Origin: JBAWWY01 sp037144355
GTDB lineage: Bacteria; Bacillota; Clostridia; Peptostreptococcales; Anaerovoracaceae
NCBI GenBank assembly: GCA_037144355.1
Contig: JBAWWY010000001.1
Coordinates: forward strand, 186,001-250,000
Length of the DNA stretch: 64,000 bases
Reading direction: 5' to 3'
Position 1 is the stretch's first letter. Each line of letters starts with the position of its first letter. Position numbers and translations under genes: made by a program. Of this stretch, positions 50,151 through 58,810 are shown one piece after another. The notes beneath the pieces are model-generated. The model made no database searches. It saw only the letters and a program-made list of their open reading frames with translations, and was not told the origin of the DNA.

Positions 50151-52386
50151 AATATGTTACAATAGACGCTTCCGCTCTTGATGCAAAGCCTTGAGGATCA
50201 AAGTTCCCTTCAGGTCTTCCTTTCATTATACCCGCTTTTACAATTGTATCGACGGCATTATTTGCCCAAGCGCTTATAGTTGCTTGGTCTGTGAATGAAT
50301 AGTCATCAACTTTTGGGAGAAGTTCAACTCCCTGTACTTTTGAGAAATTATTTAGAATCATAGTCATTTGTTCTCTTGTTATTGGGGCATTGGGAGCAAA
50401 AGTGTTATCCGGATTTCCAGATATTATTTTATTTGCATATCCCCAGTTAACATATGGAACATACCACTCTGTTGGCACTACGTCAGTGAATCCAGAATTC
50501 GGAAAACTTGAAACGTCATTGTTTGGAACAAGTTTTGAAAGCATGGTCAAAAACTGCGCTTTTGTGAGTTGTGCATCAGGCTGAAACATGTTGTCTCCCA
50601 TGCCATTGACTATTCCACTGCCCGCTAAAACTTCAATGTAGTCTTTAGCCCAATGGTCGTTCGTATCGCTGAATGAAATTCTGGTTCCCGCAATTTGTAC
50701 AGGTATGGTGCTTTTCTTATCTCCATAAGAAATATAGATATTGCCCTTTAATCCAGGGTTGCTTGATGCTGTAAATACTCCATTTTGATCTATTGTTCCA
50801 ATGGCCTTGTCACAACTCCATGAGAAAAGGTTGTCATTTGTAAGTACTGGCACATAGCTGCTATAAGCCTTTACATTGATATCTATTGTTTTACCTGGAT
50901 CTATCAATATATTGGTTTTGTCTGGGTTTATGGAAATCTTGTCGGTTACTTGTACAATTGAAGTTGTAGCCATACCATCTCCCTCAACGGTAATCTTTCC
51001 ATCCCCAACTTTGTTTGCAGTAAAAACACCATTCTCATCAATTACGCCAATATCTCCATCAATGGAATATGTGAGATTTCTTGGAGGTTCGGTGGGGAAA
51101 TATTTCTCATCAGTTGATTTCGTTATAAATCCTATATTTGCCCCGGGCATAATCAATGTCGTCAGCGGATATAAGTGAAGATTTGAAGTAGTATCGCCCG
51201 TTGCTGTCTTTGTAACAAAGAAAAGAGCATTTGAAACGTTTCTTTCCTTGCCATCTGAAGGAAGATTCATTAATGTAGCTTCCGCATCACCTGGCATCCT
51301 TACCAACATTGTTGTAGATCCACCGCCATCCATATTCACTGCGGAGGTGCATCCCCTGCTTATCAGGTAGCTTGCCACGTCTTTCAAATTCATCCCAACT
51401 GAATGTCCTGGACTTCTGCCATCCACAGCATATATTATTATGCTGCCGTCAGGCTTTATGCCTATGCATGTTCTTGGATTGGTATCTGTTGAGTCCGTAC
51501 TTATGGCACCGTTTTGAACAATAATCTCATAAGCTCCCATGGCTTCAACAGTATCTGCGAATTCACCGGTTAAATCAGTTGTGGTGATTGCAATATTGTC
51601 ACCTGGCGCAAGAGTTTCGAGAGTGGCCGCATAAGGCGTTCCTGAGCTTGCAGAAAAAACTAAATTATTATCTCCGATGGAAGTGTTGCTTGTATTTATA
51701 TTGACACTTTCGACCTGCGCATTGATTGTCCCATTAATAAATGGTTCGGTGCTGTCCAGTGCTGTCATAACAACTTCTGTGTTAGAGCCGCTTGTCCTGG
51801 TGGAAGATGCATAATTGCTGTTGAATAAATGGAGCGAGTTTGAAGCTCCCCGTGGTTTATTTATATGTTGAAATGAATATGTATCATTTCCGTTTACAGT
51901 AAAGGTGTAATCAAACACAACTTTGCCAACAAAAGCTGTCCCATCACTCTTGAATCCAATGGCATTGCTATAATTTAAACCAGTGTTTTTCAATTTGCCT
52001 TCATGTATGCTCATACCAAGAGGCACTCCAGTAACGGTATCGAAATAGTCTCCATTTATTCCTGCAATCACGGTGAGCCCTTCAGCTTTCAATAAATTTT
52101 TCATATATGTCAAGGATGCCCTGCCTACAATATCTCCAACAAAAGCATAGGGTGTAACATTAGAATCGATGCCGCTCATATCCGTGGAAAAAGAATGAAT
52201 TACAGCTTGATTTGAATTGACTGAAATCTTCTCCTCATAAAATGCATTCGGTGATATATATGTCTCCGCATTATAAACAACTTGCCCTAATCCGTCATAA
52301 TATCCGAATCCAGATAAAAGCGATGTGGAGATTGCCAATAAAGAAATAATTGCCATCAACTTTGTCTTCTTGTAAAAATAATTCAT
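50128..52386 (-). CDS. SLH-anchored phosphodiester glycosidase-like (NAGPA) surface protein
   Basis: A 752-residue exported protein. It has a signal peptide (LMAIISLLAISTSLLSGF), then an NAGPA/phosphodiester glycosidase domain to about 390 (GINGDYFDTVTGVPLGM, PRTCIGIKPDGSI, VDGRSPGHSVGM, AVNMDGGGSTTM). Two Ig-like repeats of the Big2 type follow (about 400-560), and three S-layer homology domains end the protein (about 570-752). Related domains cleave sugar-phosphodiester links, and some bacterial ones act on wall polymers; the substrate here is unknown. AGGAGG precedes the ATG. Confidence 0.9.
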   Translation of the reverse strand: MNYFYKKTKLMAIISLLAISTSLLSGFGYYDGLGQVVYNAETYISPNAFYEEKISVNSNQAVIHSFSTDMSGIDSNVTPYAFVGDIVGRASLTYMKNLLKAEGLTVIAGINGDYFDTVTGVPLGMSIHEGKLKNTGLNYSNAIGFKSDGTAFVGKVVFDYTFTVNGNDTYSFQHINKPRGASNSLHLFNSNYASSTRTSGSNTEVVMTALDSTEPFINGTINAQVESVNINTSNTSIGDNNLVFSASSGTPYAATLETLAPGDNIAITTTDLTGEFADTVEAMGAYEIIVQNGAISTDSTDTNPRTCIGIKPDGSIIIYAVDGRSPGHSVGMNLKDVASYLISRGCTSAVNMDGGGSTTMLVRMPGDAEATLMNLPSDGKERNVSNALFFVTKTATGDTTSNLHLYPLTTLIMPGANIGFITKSTDEKYFPTEPPRNLTYSIDGDIGVIDENGVFTANKVGDGKITVEGDGMATTSIVQVTDKISINPDKTNILIDPGKTIDINVKAYSSYVPVLTNDNLFSWSCDKAIGTIDQNGVFTASSNPGLKGNIYISYGDKKSTIPVQIAGTRISFSDTNDHWAKDYIEVLAGSGIVNGMGDNMFQPDAQLTKAQFLTMLSKLVPNNDVSSFPNSGFTDVVPTEWYVPYVNWGYANKIISGNPDNTFAPNAPITREQMTMILNNFSKVQGVELLPKVDDYSFTDQATISAWANNAVDTIVKAGIMKGRPEGNFDPQGFASRAEASIVTYSIMNLME

Positions 52387-52451
52387 CTTAATCCTCCTGA
52401 TTATGCATAAATACTATGCTGTTTCCAAATAAAAACTAGCGTATTGAATAT

Positions 52452-53276
52452 CTAATCCTTTTTAATCCATTTGATAATTGCTTGAATTACAGATTCTCTT
52501 TCCTTTTCGTTATGGATTTCATGATAAAGCCCTTCCCACTCAATCAATATTGCATTCTCTCCCTCGATTTGCTTGAGTTGCCTACTCCCTTGGATATCGC
52601 AAATCTTATCCATTGTGCCATGCATTAGAAGGAGCTTACCTTTCTTTTGACTGGTATTTGATAGTATTTGTTCCCCAGCTTTCATACAATCAACTGCTGT
52701 CTGAACAGAAATTCTGCCATGAATGTTTGAATCCTTAGCATATTTTTTTATTTCATTTTCAACATGCGCAAGTTGGGATACATCCAGACCTGTCCTCATT
52801 GTGAAATCTGGTTTGATTTTAGAGATAATACCCACAATAAATTGAAGGGGGGCAGATACTTTTTTAATCAGAATCAACCATGGATCTGTAATAATATATC
52901 CTTTTGGAGTGTCCCTAAATTTCCCATTCATCCTATAGTCGAGCCCAATATTTCCTCCCATACTATGTCCATAGATAAATATATCTTTACCAGGATATCT
53001 ACTTTGAGCATATTTTATTAAATTGTCCATGTCTTTCAAAATCAAATTTCTTGGCGCAGCATGGCCCCTCGTACCACCAGTCCTGCCGTGGCCACGCAAA
53101 TCCATTGATAATACAGAAATATTTCCCTTGTTGAATATCTCAGCGACTTCATCATATCTAGCAGCATATTCTCCTATTCCATGTATCAGGCACACTACTG
53201 CAACTGGTTGTTCTACGGGCCAATTGTATCCAAATAGGTCCATATTCTCACTGTTTAGAATGAAATTTTCGAACAT
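52452..53276 (-). CDS. Alpha/beta hydrolase, monoacylglycerol lipase/lysophospholipase-like
   Basis: A 274-residue serine hydrolase. The nucleophile elbow is GHSMGGN (about 100), the oxyanion segment is CLIHGIGEYAARY (about 29), the acid Asp is in MHGTMDKICD and the His in GLYHEIHNE. No signal peptide, so it is probably cytosolic, acting on monoglycerides or lysolipids; specificity is not visible. The start was moved to the ATG at 53276, with AAGGAG 8 nt upstream. A perfect 12-bp palindrome lies just above that site. Confidence 0.9.
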   Translation of the reverse strand: MFENFILNSENMDLFGYNWPVEQPVAVVCLIHGIGEYAARYDEVAEIFNKGNISVLSMDLRGHGRTGGTRGHAAPRNLILKDMDNLIKYAQSRYPGKDIFIYGHSMGGNIGLDYRMNGKFRDTPKGYIITDPWLILIKKVSAPLQFIVGIISKIKPDFTMRTGLDVSQLAHVENEIKKYAKDSNIHGRISVQTAVDCMKAGEQILSNTSQKKGKLLLMHGTMDKICDIQGSRQLKQIEGENAILIEWEGLYHEIHNEKERESVIQAIIKWIKKD

Positions 53277-53291
53277 TTTATCTCTCCTTAC

Positions 53292-53303
53292 TTGCAATTG
53301 CAA
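53292..53303. promoter_or_regulatory. Palindrome upstream of the lipase gene
   Basis: TTGCAATTGCAA is a perfect 12-bp palindrome directly upstream of the lipase ribosome-binding site and could be an operator. No promoter of good quality was found next to it. Confidence 0.25.
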
Positions 53304-53352
53304 CGTTTACCATACTGTTTGTCATATCATGTATTAATTTGGTAAATTATGG

Positions 53353-53381
53353 TTGTTTATTTATGCGAATTATTCTATAAT
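53353..53381 (+). promoter_or_regulatory. Promoter of the zinc-ribbon mini-protein gene
   Basis: TTGTTT (53353-53358) and a perfect TATAAT (53376-53381) are 17 nt apart. Start near 53388, leaving a leader of about 58 nt. Confidence 0.6.
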
Positions 53382-53445
53382 AGTCATAAGAAACCGCTTT
53401 TTATTTTGATAATAACCTATTTGTTACTAATGGAGAGGTGAAGCA

Positions 53446-53595
53446 ATGGAAAACAGGCTTGCAAATTTCGACCATCTAAAACAAGATCAAAATTTAATTT
53501 ACACTTGTGAGTTTTGCGGAAATCCAAATAAGAATCACGATTTCAAAGGCAAAAAGATTTGCGAAGATTGTCTAAGATATATTAAGGACTGTTAA
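53446..53595 (+). CDS. 49-residue zinc-ribbon protein, Gin-like
   Basis: A short gene with a strong start context: GGAGAGGTG 5 nt before the ATG, and a promoter with consensus -10. The product has two CxxC knuckles, CEFCG at 21 and CEDC at 39, 14 residues apart, and a C-terminal Cys. The spacing and the segment KGKKICEDCLRYIK resemble Gin/CsfB, the small zinc-binding inhibitor of sigma factors in spore formers. The resemblance is by eye only; a generic zinc ribbon is the alternative. It is a single gene on the strand opposite its neighbours. Confidence 0.7.
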   Translation: MENRLANFDHLKQDQNLIYTCEFCGNPNKNHDFKGKKICEDCLRYIKDC

Positions 53596-53661
53596 ACTTG
53601 GCTGGCTGAATGTGCCTAATCCACTTATTTGTTATTTTTAGTTATCTTAAATAAAAAGCTT

Positions 53662-53697
53662 CACGAGGTTGTGCTTTATGCATAGCCTCACTTTTTA
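53662..53697. terminator. Possible bidirectional terminator
   Basis: CGAGG...CCTC with an inner GC/GC pairing, flanked by TTTTTATT on the plus side and TTTTTATTT on the minus side. It could end both the zinc-ribbon gene and the convergent flavin reductase gene, whose stop codon lies within it. Confidence 0.45.
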
Positions 53698-54308
53698 TTC
53701 TGCAATCTCTTTTTTGTCTTGGTTTTCATGACCGAAAATCCAAATCTACCCAATGGTTTTCCAATCTTGTAATAGTCTCCATGGCTATAAGCAAGTAAAT
53801 TGGCCTTTTCAAGCTCTAACTTGCCTTTTAGATTTAGTAAATCCTTGTTCACATTTACTGCTATTATTTCAGCAATAAACATGTCGTGTGAAGGAAGTTC
53901 AATTTTATTCACAACCCTGCATTCCACATTTACCGGTGACTGGGCAATCATTACAGTATCGAGTTTTGTAGCGGGAATCTTAGTCAAGTTCATCTCTTTG
54001 AATTTATTCAATTTTGCACCAGATTTAACCCCGCAATAATCAGTTGCGAAAGCCAACTCCTCTGTGGCAAGATTGATTACAAATTCCCCATTTTTTTCAA
54101 TAATTGAATGGGAATGCCTTTCTTTCCTTACTGATATATAAGTCATCGGTGGCTCGGAATTTACAATTCCAGTCCAAGCAATTGTTATTATATTATGTTC
54201 TTCCTCTGTTTTTCCGCAAGTTACCATTACTGCGGGAACAGGATAAACCATGGTCCCTGGCTTGAATGACATCTTCTCATCCAGGATTTTTTTACTTTCA
54301 ATATTCAT
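53688..54308 (-). CDS. Flavin reductase-like, FMN-binding split-barrel protein
   Basis: A 206-residue protein of the flavin-reductase-like family, typical of anaerobe proteins annotated as flavin reductase or flavoredoxin. FMN contacts are expected in TIAWTGIVNSEPPMTYISVRKERHS and GEFVINLATEEL. The partner and reaction cannot be told. GAGGAG precedes the ATG. It starts 4 nt after the rluD-family gene, so it is the last gene of the lspA-rluD transcript. Confidence 0.9.
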   Translation of the reverse strand: MNIESKKILDEKMSFKPGTMVYPVPAVMVTCGKTEEEHNIITIAWTGIVNSEPPMTYISVRKERHSHSIIEKNGEFVINLATEELAFATDYCGVKSGAKLNKFKEMNLTKIPATKLDTVMIAQSPVNVECRVVNKIELPSHDMFIAEIIAVNVNKDLLNLKGKLELEKANLLAYSHGDYYKIGKPLGRFGFSVMKTKTKKRLQNKK

Positions 54309-54311
54309 TTC

Positions 54312-55244
54312 TCAAACTCCTCTTTTTTTCATAAGAGAATTTAAAATTTCCTGGAACTCATTTGGGAGTTCGCTTTCAAATTCTACATATTCGTTTTTAG
54401 TCGGGTGTATGAATCCTAGTTTCTTGGCATGCAGGAGTTGGGATTTTAGACCAAAAATGTTCTTTTCAGGTCCATAGACCTTGTCTCCGATTATTGCATG
54501 ATTTATGTGGGACATGTGCACCCTTATTTGATGTGTTCTTCCTGTTTCCAGTTTAAACTTCAAGTATGTATAATTTCCGAATCTTTCAATTACTTCATAA
54601 TGCGTCGTGGCATCTTTGGAATTCTCCTTGATTACTTTCATTTTGAGCCTATTGTTTGGATCTCTTCCTATTGGATATGAAAGTGTTCCCCTATCTTCTT
54701 TAATGTTCCCATATACAATTGCCCTATATTCCCTATTTATTGTATGTTCTTTAAGCTGCCTTGCAAGTGATCTGTGGGCATTGTCATTTTTAGCTACCAT
54801 CAACAGGCCTGATGTATCTTTGTCGATTCTGTGAACGATTCCAGGCCTCTCAACACCATTTATACCTGAGAGATCATTGCAGTGGAACAAAATTGCATTT
54901 ACCAGGGTTCCTGTATAGTTTCCTGTTGAGGGATGTACCACCATTCCCTTTGGTTTGTCGACTATTATAATATCTTCATCTTCGTATACAATATTTATTG
55001 GGATATCGCTGCCTGTTACCTCAAGGGGCTTGGATTCTGGAATACTAATTATAATAATATCGCCCTCTGCCACTTGGTGTTTTTTTATTTTAACCACCTT
55101 GTTGTTGACTTGAATATTACCTTCTTCAATCAATTTTTGAATATAGTTTCTTGATATATCATTTATATGTCCAGGTATCACAACATCTAGCCTTTTACCC
55201 GCATCCAAATCGCTGATTATTATCTCAAATGATCTTTTCTCCAT
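54312..55244 (-). CDS. RluD-family 23S rRNA pseudouridine synthase
   Basis: A 310-residue RluA/RluD-type enzyme. An N-terminal S4 RNA-binding domain (RLDVVIPGHINDISRNYIQKLIEEG) precedes the catalytic domain with the Asp motif PGIVHRIDKDTSGLLMVAKND near 140 and LETGRTHQIRVHMSHI. It most likely modifies the helix 69 region of 23S rRNA, as B. subtilis YlyB-type proteins after lspA are assumed to do. The ATG at 55244, with GGAG 9 nt upstream, is preferred to 55259. It overlaps the lspA 3' end. Confidence 0.94.
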   Translation of the reverse strand: MEKRSFEIIISDLDAGKRLDVVIPGHINDISRNYIQKLIEEGNIQVNNKVVKIKKHQVAEGDIIIISIPESKPLEVTGSDIPINIVYEDEDIIIVDKPKGMVVHPSTGNYTGTLVNAILFHCNDLSGINGVERPGIVHRIDKDTSGLLMVAKNDNAHRSLARQLKEHTINREYRAIVYGNIKEDRGTLSYPIGRDPNNRLKMKVIKENSKDATTHYEVIERFGNYTYLKFKLETGRTHQIRVHMSHINHAIIGDKVYGPEKNIFGLKSQLLHAKKLGFIHPTKNEYVEFESELPNEFQEILNSLMKKRGV

Positions 55245-55734
55245 TTTTAACAGCTCCATTCTTATGTATTGATGGTTCTATTATCATAATATAAATCAAT
55301 AGAAGCAAAGAACCCCCAACGACAGACATATCCGCAACATTGAAAATCGGAAACATACCGAAATGCAGGTAATCCACCACATAGCCAAATCTTATCCGGT
55401 CGATTAAATTTCCCAATCCACCACCAATTATCAATGATATTCCCGACATTATGGGCCATTGTGTCACTTTCCGCTTTAAAATCAAAAAAGCGCACAATAC
55501 TACACATAAAATAGCAGTTGTGGCTATTAAAAATATCTGCATGTCTTGGAGAATGCTGAATGCAGCACCATTGTTATGTATATGCGTCAGTTGAAAAAAA
55601 TTCCCAAATATTGGAATTGATTCATTCAAGCCAATATGAGTCGAAACTATATATTTTACAATTTGATCTAATGCTAAAATAAATATAATAATAAAAATAT
55701 ACAAAATAAATCTTGGACTATTACAATAATCCAT
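55225..55734 (-). CDS. lspA: Signal peptidase II
   Basis: A membrane aspartyl protease of about 169 residues that cleaves prolipoprotein signal peptides. It has four hydrophobic segments. The catalytic blocks are GGGLGNLIDRIRFGYVVDYLHFG and FNVADMSVVGG, with the two Asp residues intact. The start is uncertain: an ATG at 55734 or a TTG at 55740, both with only weak ribosome-binding signals and overlapping the divIVA 3' end, so translation is probably coupled. Confidence 0.94.
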   Translation of the reverse strand: MDYCNSPRFILYIFIIIFILALDQIVKYIVSTHIGLNESIPIFGNFFQLTHIHNNGAAFSILQDMQIFLIATTAILCVVLCAFLILKRKVTQWPIMSGISLIIGGGLGNLIDRIRFGYVVDYLHFGMFPIFNVADMSVVGGSLLLLIYIMIIEPSIHKNGAVKNGEKII

Positions 55735-56323
55735 CTCCAAACTTCATTTTATTAGTGTCTTTCTTCCTTGCTTCAATTTTATCAGTTGAATCGACAGCCC
55801 TTTTGTCCACAAGTATGGTATTCTTGCGTCCATCCCCTGTGAGACTTTTTAAATCTTCCAAATCCTTATCTGAAAATATATCTGAACTTAATATATCAAA
55901 TTTTTCCAATTCCGACTCCAAGAGAGTTTTATATCTTGTTTTAAAAATATTAAGCCTGCTTTTAATGGAAGCGTATTCCTCGCTTAATTTCTCAACGGAT
56001 TCCTTTGCTTCCCTGATAATTATCTGTGCATCGAGTTCTGCATTTTTCAAAACCATGGATGCCCGCTTTTCTGCGCTTTCTGAAATATCACTCATGAGTT
56101 TCTTTGCAGCTTCCAGTGTTTCATAGACAGTCTCTTGAGAATTCTTGTATCTTTCCATTTCTGCATTCATAATTTTGACTTGTTCTTTTAATTCTTGGTT
56201 GTCTTTAAGAACCTTGTTGTAATCCAAGGTAAGCAAATCCAAAAATCCATCCACTTCCTCTTCTTTGTAGCCGCGGACTACTTTTGAAAACTGTTTGTTT
56301 TGAATATCGTTTGGCGTAATCAT
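55721..56323 (-). CDS. divIVA: DivIVA domain cell-division/polarity protein
   Basis: A 200-residue coiled-coil protein that recognises curved membrane at septa and poles. The membrane-binding N-terminus is MITPNDIQNKQFSKVVRGYKEEEVDGFLD, followed by the long coiled coil (about 30-155) and a polar tail. GGAG precedes the ATG. It sits in the conserved yggS-sepF-yggT-divIVA group, but the S4-domain gene ylmH that usually lies before divIVA is absent. Confidence 0.95.
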   Translation of the reverse strand: MITPNDIQNKQFSKVVRGYKEEEVDGFLDLLTLDYNKVLKDNQELKEQVKIMNAEMERYKNSQETVYETLEAAKKLMSDISESAEKRASMVLKNAELDAQIIIREAKESVEKLSEEYASIKSRLNIFKTRYKTLLESELEKFDILSSDIFSDKDLEDLKSLTGDGRKNTILVDKRAVDSTDKIEARKKDTNKMKFGDGLL

Positions 56324-56332
56324 TTTTAACTC

Positions 56333-56611
56333 CTAACGCAGGAAGAATAAACCTCTTACTATTAACATGCTAATTAAATTTATTGCCAGCAAAGCTAGTA
56401 TGGGTGAAAAATCCACACCGTAGCTTGCACCGAATCTTCCCAGTAGTTTCCTGAATGGAGCCAGTATGGGTTCAGTAAGTTGGATTAAAAGCATATATAT
56501 CTTGTTTGAATACGGATTTCTTACGAACCAGCTCATTATAAGTCTGGCTAAGATTATGTAAACAACTACTTGAAAGAATAGCTGCACAGCATTGATTAAT
56601 ATTATGATCAC
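56333..56611 (-). CDS. yggT: YggT family membrane protein
   Basis: A 92-residue integral membrane protein with two hydrophobic segments (IIILINAVQLFFQVVVYIIL; ILALLAINLISMLIVRGLFF) and the family block MLLIQLTEPILAPFRKLLGRFG between them. The start is a GTG at 56611 with GGGG upstream. Role unknown; conserved next to sepF in Gram-positives (YlmG), where it is thought to affect division. Confidence 0.92.
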   Translation of the reverse strand: MIIILINAVQLFFQVVVYIILARLIMSWFVRNPYSNKIYMLLIQLTEPILAPFRKLLGRFGASYGVDFSPILALLAINLISMLIVRGLFFLR

Positions 56612-56622
56612 GTTTTAACCCC

Positions 56623-57114
56623 TTATTTCCATGGACTCTTTGAGTCCTCATTAACTTCGAAACCTTTATTAGTATCGATATTTGCTGTAACATCAACATT
56701 ATCGGGAGCGAAAATGAAAATATTATTCGCTACTCTTTGAACATTTCCATCAAGTGCATAAGTTGCCCCGCTTAAAAAATCAAAAATCTTCCTAGCGACT
56801 TCGGAATCAATTCTTTCAAGATTGATAATTATTGGTTTCTTGTTTTTTAAATTATCCACCAACTTTGGGCATTCATCAAAACTGCGTGGTTCAATAACCA
56901 TAAGCTTGAATTGATTTTTATTTATAGAGGGTGGAACTTGACTTATACGGCTGCTTTCCTGCTTTTGTTGAATAAATGAATTCCTTGGCTCAAGTGGCTT
57001 GCTTAAATCATTTGGCAATTTGGATCCCGCATTTTGAGAAACATCCGAATCGTCATCATCCACCTCTTCAACCCCAATTAAAACTTTCATTTTACTGAAA
57101 AATCCTTCTCCCAT
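56623..57114 (-). CDS. sepF: Cell division protein SepF
   Basis: A 163-residue FtsZ-binding protein that bundles filaments and ties them to membrane. An N-terminal amphipathic anchor (MGEGFFSKMKVLIG) precedes an acidic, disordered linker (about 16-65). The SepF core runs from about 68 to 150 (MVIEPRSFDECPKLVDNLKNKKPIIINLE; DFLSGATYALDGNVQRVANNIFIFAP). GGAGG precedes the ATG. Follows yggS by 25 nt. Confidence 0.95.
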   Translation of the reverse strand: MGEGFFSKMKVLIGVEEVDDDDSDVSQNAGSKLPNDLSKPLEPRNSFIQQKQESSRISQVPPSINKNQFKLMVIEPRSFDECPKLVDNLKNKKPIIINLERIDSEVARKIFDFLSGATYALDGNVQRVANNIFIFAPDNVDVTANIDTNKGFEVNEDSKSPWK

Positions 57115-57139
57115 AGTTACCTTACCTCCTGCACATATT

Positions 57140-57844
57140 TTATAAATAATTTCTATCTCCGAATATCAGAGAACCTATTCTAACAACATTTGCACCTTCA
57201 GAAATTGCAATCTGGAAATCATTGGACATGCCCATTGACAAATACTCGAAATCTTTGCCAAATTCATAGTTGTTTAAAATATCATTATAAATCTCATGAA
57301 CGCTTCTGAAGTATTTCCTAACTTCCTCTGGGTTTTCCGAGTACGGAGCAATGGTCATTAACCCTTTTATCTTAATGTTTTGAAAGTCGTTTTTAATTCT
57401 TTCCACAAGTGCAATTGTTTCTTCTGGATTAATTCCGAACTTCGATTCTTCATTTGCTGGATTAATCTGTATCAATATGTTCATTGTCAAACCAGCTTGA
57501 GAAGCCCTGCTGTTTATCTCTTCCGCAAGTTTATATGAGTCTACGGAATGAATCATGTGCACTTTGTCTATTATGTATTTTACCTTATTAGTCTGAAGAT
57601 GTCCAATCATATGCCATCTTGCCTTTTGAACTTTTTCATACTTGTCTAGTATTTCTTGAACCTTGTTTTCCCCAATATCTGTTATGCCCGAGGATAACGC
57701 ATAATTGATTTCCTCAACCGTCCTTGTTTTTGTAACAGCCACCAATAAAGCCGGCTCACTAAAATTATTCTTTTCTTTTATTTCGTTAATTTCTGCCTTC
57801 ACTCTATTGATATTATTGATTATATATTCCTTTTGATTTTCCAT
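57140..57844 (-). CDS. yggS: YggS family PLP homeostasis protein
   Basis: A 234-residue single-domain TIM-barrel protein binding pyridoxal phosphate (YlmE/PLPBP). It has no known catalysis but influences vitamin B6 and amino-acid balance. The PLP lysine lies in LLVAVTKTRTVEEI near residue 36. GENKVQE, RWHMIGHLQTNK and SMGMSNDFQIAISEGANVVRIGSLIFG are the family blocks. Standard neighbour of sepF. Confidence 0.95.
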   Translation of the reverse strand: MENQKEYIINNINRVKAEINEIKEKNNFSEPALLVAVTKTRTVEEINYALSSGITDIGENKVQEILDKYEKVQKARWHMIGHLQTNKVKYIIDKVHMIHSVDSYKLAEEINSRASQAGLTMNILIQINPANEESKFGINPEETIALVERIKNDFQNIKIKGLMTIAPYSENPEEVRKYFRSVHEIYNDILNNYEFGKDFEYLSMGMSNDFQIAISEGANVVRIGSLIFGDRNYL

Positions 57845-57885
57845 TTTCCTGCTCCCCGCATTTCAATTTGATTTTTCTCATAAAA

Positions 57886-58806
57886 TTAAACTTTTTTAAG
57901 CACTTCATCATAAATGTCTACAGTCTCAATCTTCTTTTGACCTTCTGGGGTATTTTCATAAAAATATGTACACTCAACCAATGAATTTACTCCATCCGAG
58001 GTCAACACTTTTATAGGTTTAAAGATGAAATCTCCGCTCACATCCTTCACGTAAACACCAATTTTGTTGTCAAGCGTGGTAATACATTCGTTTGGGATTG
58101 TAAGACCCTTATAATCTGAAGTGACAACCTCTGCATCAATTTTTCTGAGTTTTGGAAGACCATCATAATATCTGTTAAATTTTAAGGTTATAAAATATGA
58201 GTCCCCTTCTTGGATTATGTCGCTGATTATACCCTGAACTTCTTCATTTGGAAGTATTATTTTTACCTTATTTCCTTTTGTATAGTTGATAATTGACTCC
58301 TTGTTTATCCAGTAGACTACATACCATATGTCACTGTTGATGATTTTGAAAATTGGTTCATTTATTTCCGTGCTTTTTCTGTTAGTGTTTTTAACTTCTA
58401 TTTTCAGTTTTTTAGTTTCATCATATTTTAATGTATTCATGGTTTCTGGTTTGAAATAGCCCTCCAGACCATCAATATAATAGCTTGCCATTCCTCTTTT
58501 TTCTGCAGCATATGTGGATTTCGACGGCAGAATCTCAAGAACCTTGGTTCCCTTTCTAATTTGATCTCCCTCCTGCACAAAATACTGCAAGTCTCCCTGA
58601 GAATTTGAAAGATAAACCGTCTCATCTCTTACTATATAACATGAGACCTGGTCTTTAACGACAATTCCTCCATATTCAATAATAACAGTCTTCTTGAAAG
58701 CATCTGAAACATTTGGTAATAAGTATATTGTTGCAAACAAACCTGCAACTACTAAAATAAATATATATAGAAAAACATTCCTAGTCTTTAACAACTTTTT
58801 ATTCAT
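57886..58806 (-). CDS. HlyD-like membrane-anchored adaptor protein
   Basis: A 306-residue protein with one N-terminal membrane helix (VFLYIFILVVAGLFATIYLL) and the rest outside the membrane. The region GIVVKDQVSCYIVRDETVY, then FVQEGDQIRKGTKVLEIL, is a biotinyl-lipoyl-like barrel as in HlyD/membrane-fusion proteins. The long coiled coil of true efflux adaptors is missing, and no transporter gene is nearby. It sits between trmD and yggS in a division-gene block. In related anaerobes a similar gene occupies this place; function unknown. Confidence 0.8.
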   Translation of the reverse strand: MNKKLLKTRNVFLYIFILVVAGLFATIYLLPNVSDAFKKTVIIEYGGIVVKDQVSCYIVRDETVYLSNSQGDLQYFVQEGDQIRKGTKVLEILPSKSTYAAEKRGMASYYIDGLEGYFKPETMNTLKYDETKKLKIEVKNTNRKSTEINEPIFKIINSDIWYVVYWINKESIINYTKGNKVKIILPNEEVQGIISDIIQEGDSYFITLKFNRYYDGLPKLRKIDAEVVTSDYKGLTIPNECITTLDNKIGVYVKDVSGDFIFKPIKVLTSDGVNSLVECTYFYENTPEGQKKIETVDIYDEVLKKV

Positions 58807-58810
58807 TTTA

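Noticed and set aside
53596..53661. Search for a second small gene after the zinc-ribbon frame
   Set aside because: No start codon with a ribosome-binding site, and only about 60 nt before the probable terminator.
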